From Thiosocius sp963753845 (GTDB lineage: Bacteria; Pseudomonadota; Gammaproteobacteria; Chromatiales; Chromatiaceae): a stretch of DNA of 64,000 bases. The stretch covers positions 232,815 through 296,814 of the forward strand of contig CAVWEI010000036.1 of NCBI GenBank assembly GCA_963753845.1, read 5' to 3'. The position numbers and the translations under genes were made by a program. Below are positions 1-8,077 of this stretch, piece after piece. Position 1 is the first letter of the stretch. Each line of letters opens with the position of its first letter. The notes beneath the pieces are model-generated. The model was not told where the DNA came from and ran no database searches. It worked only from the letters and a program-made list of their open reading frames with translations.

Positions 1-225
1 CACGCCGCCCCGGTTGGCCACGCCGATGACCAGCGTCTTTGCACCCGCAGCAACGGCCTGTTCGATTGTCATATCCTGCAGGCCGAGATCGGCGTTACAG
101 CCCTGCATGCGGTACTGGCCGACCGAGCTGCCGGGTCTCCAGTCAACGATACCCCGGGCGACCTTGGCCGCCAGGGGGTCAGCGGCGTCGCCCAGAAACA
201 GCAGGTAGGGTGTCTGTATATTCAT
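1..225 (-). CDS. dgcN: DgcN/DUF1611-family protein, 5' part only
   Basis: The first 75 codons of a gene that runs off the left edge of the window. The N-terminus begins MNIQTPYLLFLGDA and continues through GIVDWRPGSSVGQYRMQGC to TLVIGVANRGGV. From memory this matches the start of the DUF1611 / DgcN family, a Rossmann-type P-loop family linked to N-acyl D-glutamate metabolism together with a DgcA racemase. The ATG at 225 is the only plausible start. It lies 60 bases downstream of the alpha/beta hydrolase gene in the same direction, so the two may be co-transcribed. The catalytic part is outside the window, so the family call rests on the N-terminus alone. Confidence 0.6.
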   Translation of the reverse strand, partial: MNIQTPYLLFLGDAADPLAAKVARGIVDWRPGSSVGQYRMQGCNADLGLQDMTIEQAVAAGAKTLVIGVANRGGV

Positions 226-285
226 GCGTCGCGTCCTAAGTTCATTACTGGAACCCCTTGTCAGACCGGCTGCTTTCGCCCCCGG

Positions 286-1083
286 CTACCGCTGTGACGA
301 CAGGAATGTCATCACAGCTTTGTTGAATCTTTCGGGTTCGTCAATCGGTGTAAAGTGACCCGAGCCTCGAATGACGACCAGCCTCGCGTCCGGCATTCTT
401 CCGACATAGGCCTTCTTCAAAGCGAGCGGAAAGAAATCGTACTCGCCTGAGATCAGGCAGGTCGGACAACTGATCGAGTCCAGGCGGTGATCCAGATCCC
501 AGCCGGCAACCGTCGCCAGTGACCACAGGTACACTTGCCTGTCGTTTTCCGACCAGCGCTCGACGAAACTCTGCCGCAGTGCTGTTTGATCCGCCCGGGG
601 AAAGAGCTTTCTGCCCAGAAAATGCCCGAGGACCCGCATCCCGAAAACCCGGACGATCGAGCGCCTTTGGAACAGTGTCCAGCCTATTCTCAGCCGGTCC
701 GCCAGGTTGTCGCGAGGCAGGCCTGGCACGCTGTTGACCATGACCAGCGTGCGCACCAGTTCGGCACGATCGGCGGCGAGCTGGCAGGCAACGAAGCCCC
801 CGAACGACAGCCCGACCACGTGGACCGGCGCAATGTCGAGTGCGTTGATGATCTCCGCTATGTCCGCGGCGAACAGCTCGGTGCTGTACGGCCCCGGCGG
901 CCTGCCCGACAGGCCGTGGCCCCGGAGATCCAGCGTCACCACCTGGTAGCGTGCGGCGAAGTATGCAATCTGGTTCTCCCAGTCCCGAATGCTGGAACCC
1001 AGGCCGTGGACAAAGAGTAGCGGCTCGCCTTGGCCAGTGGACTCGTAGTGCAGTTCAAGCTCGTTGCATTGGATGAATGGCAT
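286..1083 (-). CDS. alpha/beta-fold hydrolase
   Basis: A 265-residue cytoplasmic alpha/beta hydrolase with no signal peptide. The oxyanion-side motif FVHGLGSS is near residue 24. The nucleophile elbow GLSFGG places the catalytic serine at residue 93. The family histidine is in GSGHFTPIDEPERF near the C-terminus, and an acidic residue in ISGEYDFF probably completes the triad. Length and layout fit the 3-oxoadipate enol-lactonase / esterase branch (PF00561/PF12697), but the substrate cannot be read from sequence. It is transcribed toward the DgcN-like gene, which might hint at hydrolysis of an acylated amino acid or lactone; that is inference only. Confidence 0.85.
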   Translation of the reverse strand: MPFIQCNELELHYESTGQGEPLLFVHGLGSSIRDWENQIAYFAARYQVVTLDLRGHGLSGRPPGPYSTELFAADIAEIINALDIAPVHVVGLSFGGFVACQLAADRAELVRTLVMVNSVPGLPRDNLADRLRIGWTLFQRRSIVRVFGMRVLGHFLGRKLFPRADQTALRQSFVERWSENDRQVYLWSLATVAGWDLDHRLDSISCPTCLISGEYDFFPLALKKAYVGRMPDARLVVIRGSGHFTPIDEPERFNKAVMTFLSSQR

Positions 1084-1598
1084 ATTGGCTCAGAAACGCC
1101 TGTGAGATGGCTATATGCGGCGGCGAAGCACTACACCAGGCGCAACCGCGCCTGGTAACCCTCCCGTATGCTATCGAACATCATCGACACCATTGCCCCT
1201 GTCTTCCTGGTAATTGGCGGGGGTTATCCGGCAGCAAGACGCGGACGCTTTACCGGCAGAATGGTCGAGCGCAATGGTGCCGGCCTATGCCATCGTTTCG
1301 GTACACGCCCCGTCTGTTTTCTGCTCGGCATCAGCAGCATTTCCGCATTATCTCTGATACTACACCCGGCCATCAGTTATGCGGTCTGAGGCCGTTCGCC
1401 GGTCGGAACGGCGGCTGACCGCAGCCGACGGTGGCCGCGAGCACGCGAGTCAGTTGAGGAAAAGGCGTTTCATACTCCCGATGCCCGCAAGGGACAAAAC
1501 GAGTCCCCACTGACCCGCAGCGCGGGTAGCGATGCTATCGTTAACGAGCAACACGAAGCCGGGGCCGGATCAGGTACCCAACGACAAGGAGCACGCCC
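1084..1598. other. 515-base gap with a gene remnant
   Basis: This gap separates the divergent hydrolase and double-thioredoxin genes. It contains the short AEC-like remnant described separately and otherwise no convincing gene. An AAGGAG-like ribosome binding site just before 1599 belongs to the next gene. I could not pick a promoter with confidence. Confidence 0.5.
1168..1389 (+). pseudogene. remnant of an AEC (auxin efflux carrier) family transporter N-terminus
   Basis: A 73-codon reading frame beginning MLSNIIDTIAPVFLVIGGGY, which looks like the first transmembrane helix of AEC-family permeases, where an APVFLVIGLGY-type start is common. A diverged stretch follows, then FLLGISSIS and HPAISYAV, which resemble the second helix region (LLFRGISSI ... 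DPALLISY). The frame stops at 1389, whereas intact AEC proteins have about 300 residues and ten helices, and no continuation is visible in any frame before 1599. I read it as a decayed fragment. It could instead be a short spurious frame with chance similarity. Confidence 0.35.
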
Positions 1599-2639
1599 AT
1601 GGTGATCACCCGAAACGCCCCCTGGCATTGGCGAGGCATTTTTTGTGCAGCCTGCCTGGCGCTTGCAACCCCGGCCCTTGCAGGCATAGAGGGTGGCGAG
1701 CGGCACAAAGCGCATCCACCCTGGATGGAACCCGGCCTCATCGACCTGGAAACCGATCTGGAGACGATCAGAGAACAAGGCAAGCGGGGGGTCATGGTGC
1801 TGTACACCACGGTAGGCTGTAGCTACTGCGCCGAGTTCGTTAAACGCAGTCTCAACGATCCCGATCTGCAACAGCGCCTGCGCGACAATTTCATCAGTGT
1901 CGGCCTGGAAATCTTCGATGACGCGGAGATGACCGGCCCGGATGGCGCGGATCTTTCCATCAAGGCATTCGCCAAGGAACAGGGGGCCGAGATGGCCCCG
2001 ACGCTGTTATTCTTTGGGCCCGACGGGCAAAGGACGCTGCGCGCGGTCGGCTATCAGACCCCGGAACGCTTCGGGCTTATCCTGGATTATCTGATAGATG
2101 GTCCGTCAGGAATATCCTTTCGCGATTACGCCGAGCAGCGCACTAAATCGCGCCCCCGTGATCCCTCCCCGTATCCAGCGCTTCAGGCCGATCCGCTGTT
2201 CGTCCCACCACCCTATGCCCTCGCACGGCAACCCATCGCAGCCGACCGACCGCTGCTGGTGCTGTTCGAGCGTGTCGGCTGCGCGGGCTGCGCAAGCCTG
2301 CATGCCAATGTGCTCGCACTCCCCGACGTGCGCGAGATATTGACGCAGTTCGAGGTCGTCCGCCTGGATGCCGACGATGACAGCACCCCCGTGATAGCAC
2401 CCGATGGCCGCCGCACGACACCGGCGAAGTGGTTTGCCGATGCGGGTTTTTCCGACGTACCTGCGTTTCTGTATGTCGATGAGAACGGAAACACCGTATT
2501 GCGTAACGATGCGGTCGCCGAGCGCCAGCGCCTGCTCAACATGTCGGGGCTGGTACTGGACAAGAAGTATCTCGACGGCTGGAGCTACCAGCGGTATGCG
2601 CGCAGCAAGGCGATCGAACGCAATCGGAGCGCGCAGTGA
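1599..2639 (+). CDS. periplasmic protein with two thioredoxin-fold domains
   Basis: 346 residues. A signal peptide (about 1-28, ending ATPALA) exports it to the periplasm. The first thioredoxin-like domain carries CSYC at 74-77, and the later APTLLFFGPDG matches the cis-Pro loop region. The second domain carries CAGC at 228-231, with DVPAFLYVDENG as its cis-Pro region. A PPPY-containing linker joins them. Both CXXC pairs are intact, so disulfide reductase or isomerase activity is plausible, for example in cytochrome c maturation or repair; the cytochrome operon lies 4 kb downstream. A paralogue with the same architecture is at 52448-53527. The start is supported by an AAGGAG site 7-8 bases upstream. 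Confidence 0.8.
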   Translation: MVITRNAPWHWRGIFCAACLALATPALAGIEGGERHKAHPPWMEPGLIDLETDLETIREQGKRGVMVLYTTVGCSYCAEFVKRSLNDPDLQQRLRDNFISVGLEIFDDAEMTGPDGADLSIKAFAKEQGAEMAPTLLFFGPDGQRTLRAVGYQTPERFGLILDYLIDGPSGISFRDYAEQRTKSRPRDPSPYPALQADPLFVPPPYALARQPIAADRPLLVLFERVGCAGCASLHANVLALPDVREILTQFEVVRLDADDDSTPVIAPDGRRTTPAKWFADAGFSDVPAFLYVDENGNTVLRNDAVAERQRLLNMSGLVLDKKYLDGWSYQRYARSKAIERNRSAQ

Positions 2640-3008
2640 CGGCACCGAGGCCATTTTTCTGCGTAACAGTCCGTTCTCTCCCGGCAGCGGCGAGGTACTG
2701 GAAGCCACTATCGATCATCCCGGACCCGGTCGACGGGAGCCCTCGGCCACCACGACAGACTGAACGGCAGTCCGACAGGCGGTCAGGACCGCGGACAAGT
2801 GATCGGGCAGCCCCACCGTTCTGAGACGGCGATGGACCCTTGACCATTCTGCCGAATATCCGGGCCCGCGCCCGTGCAGCTTCCACTTTCCGACGTCGAC
2901 GGCTTAGGATACGAGATCCGACCACCCTTCAGGGTCCACACCCGCAACAGCACAGGACCGCCGGGGACAACGGCGAAATTGCAGGACCGGGTTTTCAAAG
3001 GAGCAATC
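2640..3008. other. 369-base intergenic stretch
   Basis: No supported gene or RNA is visible between the double-thioredoxin gene and the coiled-coil operon. The reading frame of the next gene is open upstream to 2874, but that extension lacks a ribosome binding site and protein-like character. The end of the gap holds an AAAGGAG site at about 2997, which belongs to the gene at 3009. Confidence 0.5.
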
Positions 3009-4193
3009 ATGAACACGACAGCGAGCCCGATGCAGTATCTCGACAAGGCAATGAATGCACTGCACGACATGGGGCTGGTCCCCACGGAGGACGGTGGCCA
3101 GGAAGCACCGATCATCGTATTGCTCAATCTGATCTCCGATCTCGATGAAGCGCGCGTTGCGGCGATTGCGCGCACCCTCGACAAGGCATCGCTGTTCAAC
3201 GATGTCGTGCGTGAACAGATACAGGCGATGGAGATCGGTGAGCGCTATGAGGAGATCACCGACGCGTTCAACAGCATCCGCGACGATGCGAAAAAGATGG
3301 TCGACCAGATCGAAGACGGTCATCTGGATACCTTCGAGCGGATCAGCAACGTCTGGATGAAGGTTGCCCGTGGTGATATCGCGAGCCGTTTCGACAAGAT
3401 CAAGGATACCTATCTGGATGTAACGTCTTCGACCAACGACCAGATCCAGCGCGAGAACAGGATCCTCGAGGCCTACCAGGATTTCCGTGGCGCCATGAAG
3501 GAGTCCGAGGTGCTTGCGTTGGAGATCCTGAAAAAAGCCGAGAAGAATCTCGCTGATGCCAAACAGGGCGTCGCTGATGCGATGCAGGCCGTCGAGCAAT
3601 TCAGCGGCACCGATGCCCCGGAGCGGGCGCGCCTGGAGATGGCCCGGGACAAAAAGGTAAGGGCCCTGCAGAACGAGGACAAGCGTTATCAGATTGCAAA
3701 GGATCTGTCCGACAACCTGACGGTGAGCTACAACACCTCCGAGGTCGTGATGGCCCGGCTGTTGCAGACCACCACGGCAAAGGAGCGTGTCTACGCGCAG
3801 GCGGTCACCTTCTTCGGTACCAACGAAGTGGTACTCACTGCGCTCACCGCGTCATTCACCGGCATGTTCGGCCTGCACGAAGGTACCCAGACGATCGAGG
3901 CGATGAAGGACGGTGTCAGCAAGTCGCTCGAGGACCTGGCCGATATCGGGGGCAAGGTGCAGGAAGCGGCCATCAAGGCCGGGTACGGGCCGACGATCCG
4001 TGCGGAATCGGTCAAGAAACTCGTCGATTCGGTGGTCAACTGGCAGACACGATCGCACGAGATCATTGCCGATATGCGCCGCCTGGCAACCCAGAACGCC
4101 GAAGAGATCCGCGATGCGGTGGAAGACGGAAAGCGTCAGCTCGCGCGTCTGGCGGAAGAGGGTAAGGGGCTCTCACTTGAGCTGAAGGCATGA
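3009..4193 (+). CDS. coiled-coil protein, first gene of a three-gene operon
   Basis: 394 residues, predominantly charged alpha-helix with long heptad-like stretches (roughly 60-260 and 330-390). A less polar segment around VTFFGTNEVVLTALTASFTG lies near residue 265. There is no signal peptide and no obvious transmembrane helix, so it is probably cytoplasmic or membrane-peripheral. The ATG at 3009 is chosen because a strong AAAGGAG precedes it by 5-6 bases. Its stop overlaps the ATG of the next gene (ATGA), indicating translational coupling. Homologues beside DUF6384 genes are, as I recall, often annotated uninformatively as cell surface protein. I cannot assign a function; a scaffold or filament role with its two partners is inference. 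Confidence 0.75.
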   Translation: MNTTASPMQYLDKAMNALHDMGLVPTEDGGQEAPIIVLLNLISDLDEARVAAIARTLDKASLFNDVVREQIQAMEIGERYEEITDAFNSIRDDAKKMVDQIEDGHLDTFERISNVWMKVARGDIASRFDKIKDTYLDVTSSTNDQIQRENRILEAYQDFRGAMKESEVLALEILKKAEKNLADAKQGVADAMQAVEQFSGTDAPERARLEMARDKKVRALQNEDKRYQIAKDLSDNLTVSYNTSEVVMARLLQTTTAKERVYAQAVTFFGTNEVVLTALTASFTGMFGLHEGTQTIEAMKDGVSKSLEDLADIGGKVQEAAIKAGYGPTIRAESVKKLVDSVVNWQTRSHEIIADMRRLATQNAEEIRDAVEDGKRQLARLAEEGKGLSLELKA

Positions 4194-5110
4194 CCGGGCA
4201 GGCCGTTGGTTCGGCGGATGGCGTGCACGAACGGCCACCGCTGGATGACGTCATGCTTGCGATGGACGTTGTCGATACGCTGCGTCGGCGGGAACGTCTG
4301 GTGCACAGCGAGTTGGACGAGGCGGGGCGCGAGGAAGACCTCAAACAGCGGCTCAGGCGGATCTATGCCCAACAGGGGATCGATGTCCCGGATCATGTGA
4401 TCGAGCAGGGCGTTGCGGCGCTCAAAGAGGACCGCTTCACCTACAAGCCTCCGCAGACCGGTATCGCGCGCAGACTGGCACAACTGTATGTGCATCGCGA
4501 CAGGTGGGGAAAATGGCTTGGCGGCGGCCTGGCGGCCGGACTGTTGGCATTGACTGCTTACTACTTCACGTCGGTCGCGCCCGAAAGGGCATTGCCTGAA
4601 GAGCTTGCCAGCCGTCACGCCGAGGTCGTCGCAATTGCGGCATCCGATCATGCCCGGGTGTTATCGGAACAGATACTGGGCACCGGCTCGGCAGCCTTGC
4701 GCAACCGGGACCCGGAAGGTGCCAGGGCTGCGCTCGAGCAGCTGGATCAGTTACGCAATACACTGGAGCAGGAATACACCATTCGGATCGTCAACCGACC
4801 CGATGAGCGCTCGGGTGTCTGGCGGATACCGGACGTCAACCAGGCCGCCAAGAACTACTACGTCATTGTCGAGGCCGTGAACGCCAGGGGTGACCGCCTG
4901 GAAGTGCCGGTGAAAAACGAGGAGACCGGCAAGACCGAGCTGACATCTTCCTGGGGTCTGCGCGTCGACGAAGATGCCTTCGATGCCGTAAAGCGCGACA
5001 AGCAGGACGACGGCATCATCCAGAACGATCGATTCGGTTTCAAGCGGCGCGGTTATCTCGAACCCGACTACGAGATGCCGACGAGCGGTGGCGCGATCAC
5101 CCGATGGTGA
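4190..5110 (+). CDS. DUF6384-like single-pass membrane protein
   Basis: 306 residues. The N-terminal 100 residues (LDDVMLAMDVVDTLRRRE) form a charged helical cytoplasmic region, followed by one hydrophobic helix (WLGGGLAAGLLALTAYYF, about 106-123) and a mixed soluble C-terminal domain. The LDDVMLAMDVVDTLR signature matches my memory of DUF6384. There is no cleavable signal peptide. The ATG at 4190 overlaps the upstream stop by 4 bases, and the next gene starts 10 bases after this one ends, so all three are one operon. This protein probably anchors the two coiled-coil partners to the inner membrane; that role is inferred from topology alone. Confidence 0.7.
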   Translation: MTGQAVGSADGVHERPPLDDVMLAMDVVDTLRRRERLVHSELDEAGREEDLKQRLRRIYAQQGIDVPDHVIEQGVAALKEDRFTYKPPQTGIARRLAQLYVHRDRWGKWLGGGLAAGLLALTAYYFTSVAPERALPEELASRHAEVVAIAASDHARVLSEQILGTGSAALRNRDPEGARAALEQLDQLRNTLEQEYTIRIVNRPDERSGVWRIPDVNQAAKNYYVIVEAVNARGDRLEVPVKNEETGKTELTSSWGLRVDEDAFDAVKRDKQDDGIIQNDRFGFKRRGYLEPDYEMPTSGGAITRW

Positions 5111-5120
5111 GGAACAGCAG

Positions 5121-6584
5121 ATGATTTCAGGACGTGAGGCACTGGGTTCGATCGATCAGGCCCTCAACCAGGCACATACCCAGACCAGTGATGTCGAGAC
5201 GGGGATCGCCGAGGCCACGGAACGCCTGCTGGCCTTGCAGAAGGCGCAGGGCGACGACTACCGCAACCTCGCGCAGGTCCGGGTGGAAAGGCTCGCCGGT
5301 CCCGAGCTGGTAGAGCAGCTCGATCATGCCGAAAGACAGGTGCTCGCATTGCTGGCGGAACGGGCCAATGCCATTGCGGCACTGCAACAACAGACAGTCG
5401 ATGCGCAGAGGCTCCGCGAACAACACGAGGCGGAACGCCAGCACCAATCCGTGCGGCTGGACGGCGCAGTGGCCGTGGTGGACCAGGCTGAGGCAAAGAC
5501 CCAGGCCAGGCTGGATGCCGATCCCGACTATGTCGCCCAGCGCTCGCTCGCGGAACAGGCGGAACGCAAGGCCCTGCATGCGGCGGAAAAGGCCGCCCGC
5601 AGCGAAGAAGAGAGACAGCAGAAGGGTGAGGCCTACGATCGGGATCCCCTGTTCGGCTATCTCTGGAAGCGCAGATTCGGTCTGCCCGAATATGCGGGTA
5701 GCGGTCTGACGCGCTGGCTCGATGGCAAGGTGGCCCGCCTGATCGGTTTTGCGGATGCGCGGGCAAACTATGCGCGTCTGAACGAGATCCCCCAGCGTCT
5801 CAGGGAGCATGCGGATCATCTTCGGGCGCTTGCGGATGAGGCATTCGCGCGGCTCAGGCTGCTCGATGAGACCGCGAGGGCGGCCGATGGAATTCCCGCC
5901 CTGGAGGCGCACGTGGCCGATGAGCAGCGCGTGCTGGATCAGATCGATGAGCGGATCAGACAGGGAGAGGAGGACGACAAGGCCCTGCAGAGCACGAAGG
6001 CCGGGTATGCCACCGGCAGTGACGAATATACGGTTCGGGCCGTTGAGTTTATGGCCAACGAGTTCCGGCGTGACGACTTGGTCGAACTGCGTCGGGACGC
6101 CTTCAATACGCCTTACCCCGAGGACGACGTGATCGTCAGCCGGATGCTGCAGCGTGAAGACGAACAGCAGCAGCTTGAATCGACGGTCACCGGGATGAAG
6201 GCGGCGCTCGATCAGCAGCAGAAGCGGTTACTCGAGCTGGAGTCGCTGCGGGCCGAATTCAAGCGCAGTCGCTATGACCGCGCAGGCTCGGTGTTCAACA
6301 ACGATTCGATGATCGGGGTCCTGCTCGGACAGTTTCTGGCCGGGATGCTGGATCGCGGCATGTTGTGGAAGGTATTGCAGGAGCAGCAGCGCTACCGGCC
6401 GCGCCGTTCCGACCCGGGTTTCGGTTCGGGCGGTTTCGGGCGGGGGACTGTCTGGAAGGGCGGCATGGGCGACCTCGGCGATATCATCGGCGGTCTGGGG
6501 CGCGGTGGATTCGGTGGCCGCGGCGGCGGGCTGGGTGGCGGCAGCCGCGGTGGCGGAGGATTCCGCAGCGGCGGGGGCTTCTGA
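5121..6584 (+). CDS. long coiled-coil protein with glycine-rich C-terminal tail
   Basis: 487 residues from the ATG at 5121, preferred over an upstream in-frame codon at 5088 because a GAGGA site sits 7 bases before it. Residues about 1-170 and 240-410 are heptad-rich coiled coil rich in Gln, Glu, Arg and Ala, interrupted by a globular patch around LFGYLWKRRFGLPEYAG. The last 50 residues are low-complexity Gly/Arg/Phe, ending GGGFRSGGGF. No signal peptide or transmembrane helix is visible. It is the third gene of the operon begun at 3009. Gly-rich tails of this kind suggest a flexible or phase-separating element, but I know of no function for this family. Confidence 0.75.
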   Translation: MISGREALGSIDQALNQAHTQTSDVETGIAEATERLLALQKAQGDDYRNLAQVRVERLAGPELVEQLDHAERQVLALLAERANAIAALQQQTVDAQRLREQHEAERQHQSVRLDGAVAVVDQAEAKTQARLDADPDYVAQRSLAEQAERKALHAAEKAARSEEERQQKGEAYDRDPLFGYLWKRRFGLPEYAGSGLTRWLDGKVARLIGFADARANYARLNEIPQRLREHADHLRALADEAFARLRLLDETARAADGIPALEAHVADEQRVLDQIDERIRQGEEDDKALQSTKAGYATGSDEYTVRAVEFMANEFRRDDLVELRRDAFNTPYPEDDVIVSRMLQREDEQQQLESTVTGMKAALDQQQKRLLELESLRAEFKRSRYDRAGSVFNNDSMIGVLLGQFLAGMLDRGMLWKVLQEQQRYRPRRSDPGFGSGGFGRGTVWKGGMGDLGDIIGGLGRGGFGGRGGGLGGGSRGGGGFRSGGGF

Positions 6585-6606
6585 ACCGCCGGGAATGCGC
6601 ACCGAA

Positions 6607-8070
6607 TCAGAGCGTCTTCAGGTATTCCACCAGGGCCCAGCGATCTGCTTCTGAAAGATCGGTCCCGAAGTCGTGTCCCCGTGCGGAGTTGGCACGCTCG
6701 GCCGTGTCGTGCAGGGTACCCGCCCGCTCGGCCTCCACGCCTTCTGTTACGTAGCCGACCTTCACCGGGTCATAGACGTTGTAGCCGCGATAGAACCGCG
6801 TCGGCCGCTGAGATGCCGGCAGCAGCAGCTCATACAGCGTAGGTACCGAGCCATTGTGCAGGTAGGGCGCACGCAGCCAGATGCCGTCGAGGAACTGTGC
6901 GACATACCCGCTGAGCGGTTCCTCGACCAGGCCGTTGCGCTCTATCCCCATCTCCTCGACCACCGCGTTGGCCTCGGCTGCGGCCTTTTCGTTCCAGGTA
7001 TCCATGCGTTCGCGATCGGTCCCAATTTCGGCCAGCGGGATGATGGTGCCGGTCCTCTCGCTCGCGTGACAGCGCGCGCAACGGTCGGCGAACACCCGTT
7101 TGCCGGCACTGACCCGGGCGGCGTCGATATCGAAAGGGTAGATCGGGGCCGGCTTGGCGGAGAGATAGGCCACCAGCCAGTCGATATGCCCGAGGAAGTC
7201 GTCGGTGTCTTTCGGTTCGGCACCCATCAGGCCGAGTGCCGAATCGATGACCACGGAGTAGGGGTCGTGGCTGTCGCCGGCAAAGTTCATGCGGTGGCCA
7301 AGATCAGGCTGGTACTTGGCGAGGTTCCACACCGACGGCATGTCGGTCGGCCCGAAACTGTCGTCCATCGGCCAGCGGATCATGAAGTACTTGGTCAGAT
7401 TCATCGCGTCGTCCCGCCCACGTCCCCACTCCGGGAAGTCGTGGCGGTAGATCCACTCGAACTGTTGCTCGCGCTCGACCAGGCGCTTGCGCGTTATCGG
7501 GATTATCAGGTAGCGGTATGCAAGGCGGTCGATCCAGTCGAGATCGGCGGCGAGATCGATCTCGGCCATCAGTGTGTCGGCGTTGAAGCGCGGGTCCTTG
7601 GCGCAGTCGACGAGAAAGCGGAAGAAGGCCTCCAGGTCCAGGGTGTGATTCGGCCCGGTGGGGACCAGGACCGGATCGCTCTGGTGCTCGGTGCGGTAGC
7701 TGGCGGTGTGACAGACCGAGCAGTTATTCGCCACCCGGTCGAAGCCGATGCGCCGCTTGCTGAAACCGATGGGCAGTTCTTTGCCCGGCTCCCAGGCCAC
7801 GCCGAACGCGGCGTAACCACCCGGGCCGGGCAGCTTGTCCGGGAACACGCGCGGCAGGACGTAGAAGATCCAGTAGGGGATCCCGGCATCCTGTTCGGCG
7901 CCGATCGACCCGTATTTGAAACGCTCGTCCGGGTCGTCGAACACCTGCGCCGGGTAGGCGCGCAGGAAGCGGTCCCAGCCGACATAGGCCAGGACGAGGC
8001 CGGAAATCAGCAGCAGTCCCCCGGCGACCTTCGTCCAGCGGGGCAGTCGACTCAGTATCTTCATGGCCAT
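6607..8070 (-). CDS. membrane-anchored di-heme c-type cytochrome (MauG/peroxidase-like)
   Basis: 487 residues. An uncleaved N-terminal helix (about 15-31) anchors a periplasmic domain. Two covalent heme sites are visible: CSVCH at 117-121 and CARCH at about 331-335. The C-terminal half carries LRAPYLHNGSVPT, a signature of the MauG / cytochrome c peroxidase / RoxA superfamily, and FYRGYNVYDP. It is the last gene of the five-gene minus-strand operon, starting 7 bases after the previous stop. It is a clear paralogue of that upstream gene (both have FKYGS and PYWI near residues 51-67). A redox role in electron transfer or peroxide/oxygen chemistry is likely; the substrate is unknown. Confidence 0.85.
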   Translation of the reverse strand: MAMKILSRLPRWTKVAGGLLLISGLVLAYVGWDRFLRAYPAQVFDDPDERFKYGSIGAEQDAGIPYWIFYVLPRVFPDKLPGPGGYAAFGVAWEPGKELPIGFSKRRIGFDRVANNCSVCHTASYRTEHQSDPVLVPTGPNHTLDLEAFFRFLVDCAKDPRFNADTLMAEIDLAADLDWIDRLAYRYLIIPITRKRLVEREQQFEWIYRHDFPEWGRGRDDAMNLTKYFMIRWPMDDSFGPTDMPSVWNLAKYQPDLGHRMNFAGDSHDPYSVVIDSALGLMGAEPKDTDDFLGHIDWLVAYLSAKPAPIYPFDIDAARVSAGKRVFADRCARCHASERTGTIIPLAEIGTDRERMDTWNEKAAAEANAVVEEMGIERNGLVEEPLSGYVAQFLDGIWLRAPYLHNGSVPTLYELLLPASQRPTRFYRGYNVYDPVKVGYVTEGVEAERAGTLHDTAERANSARGHDFGTDLSEADRWALVEYLKTL

Positions 8071-8077
8071 CTCCCGG

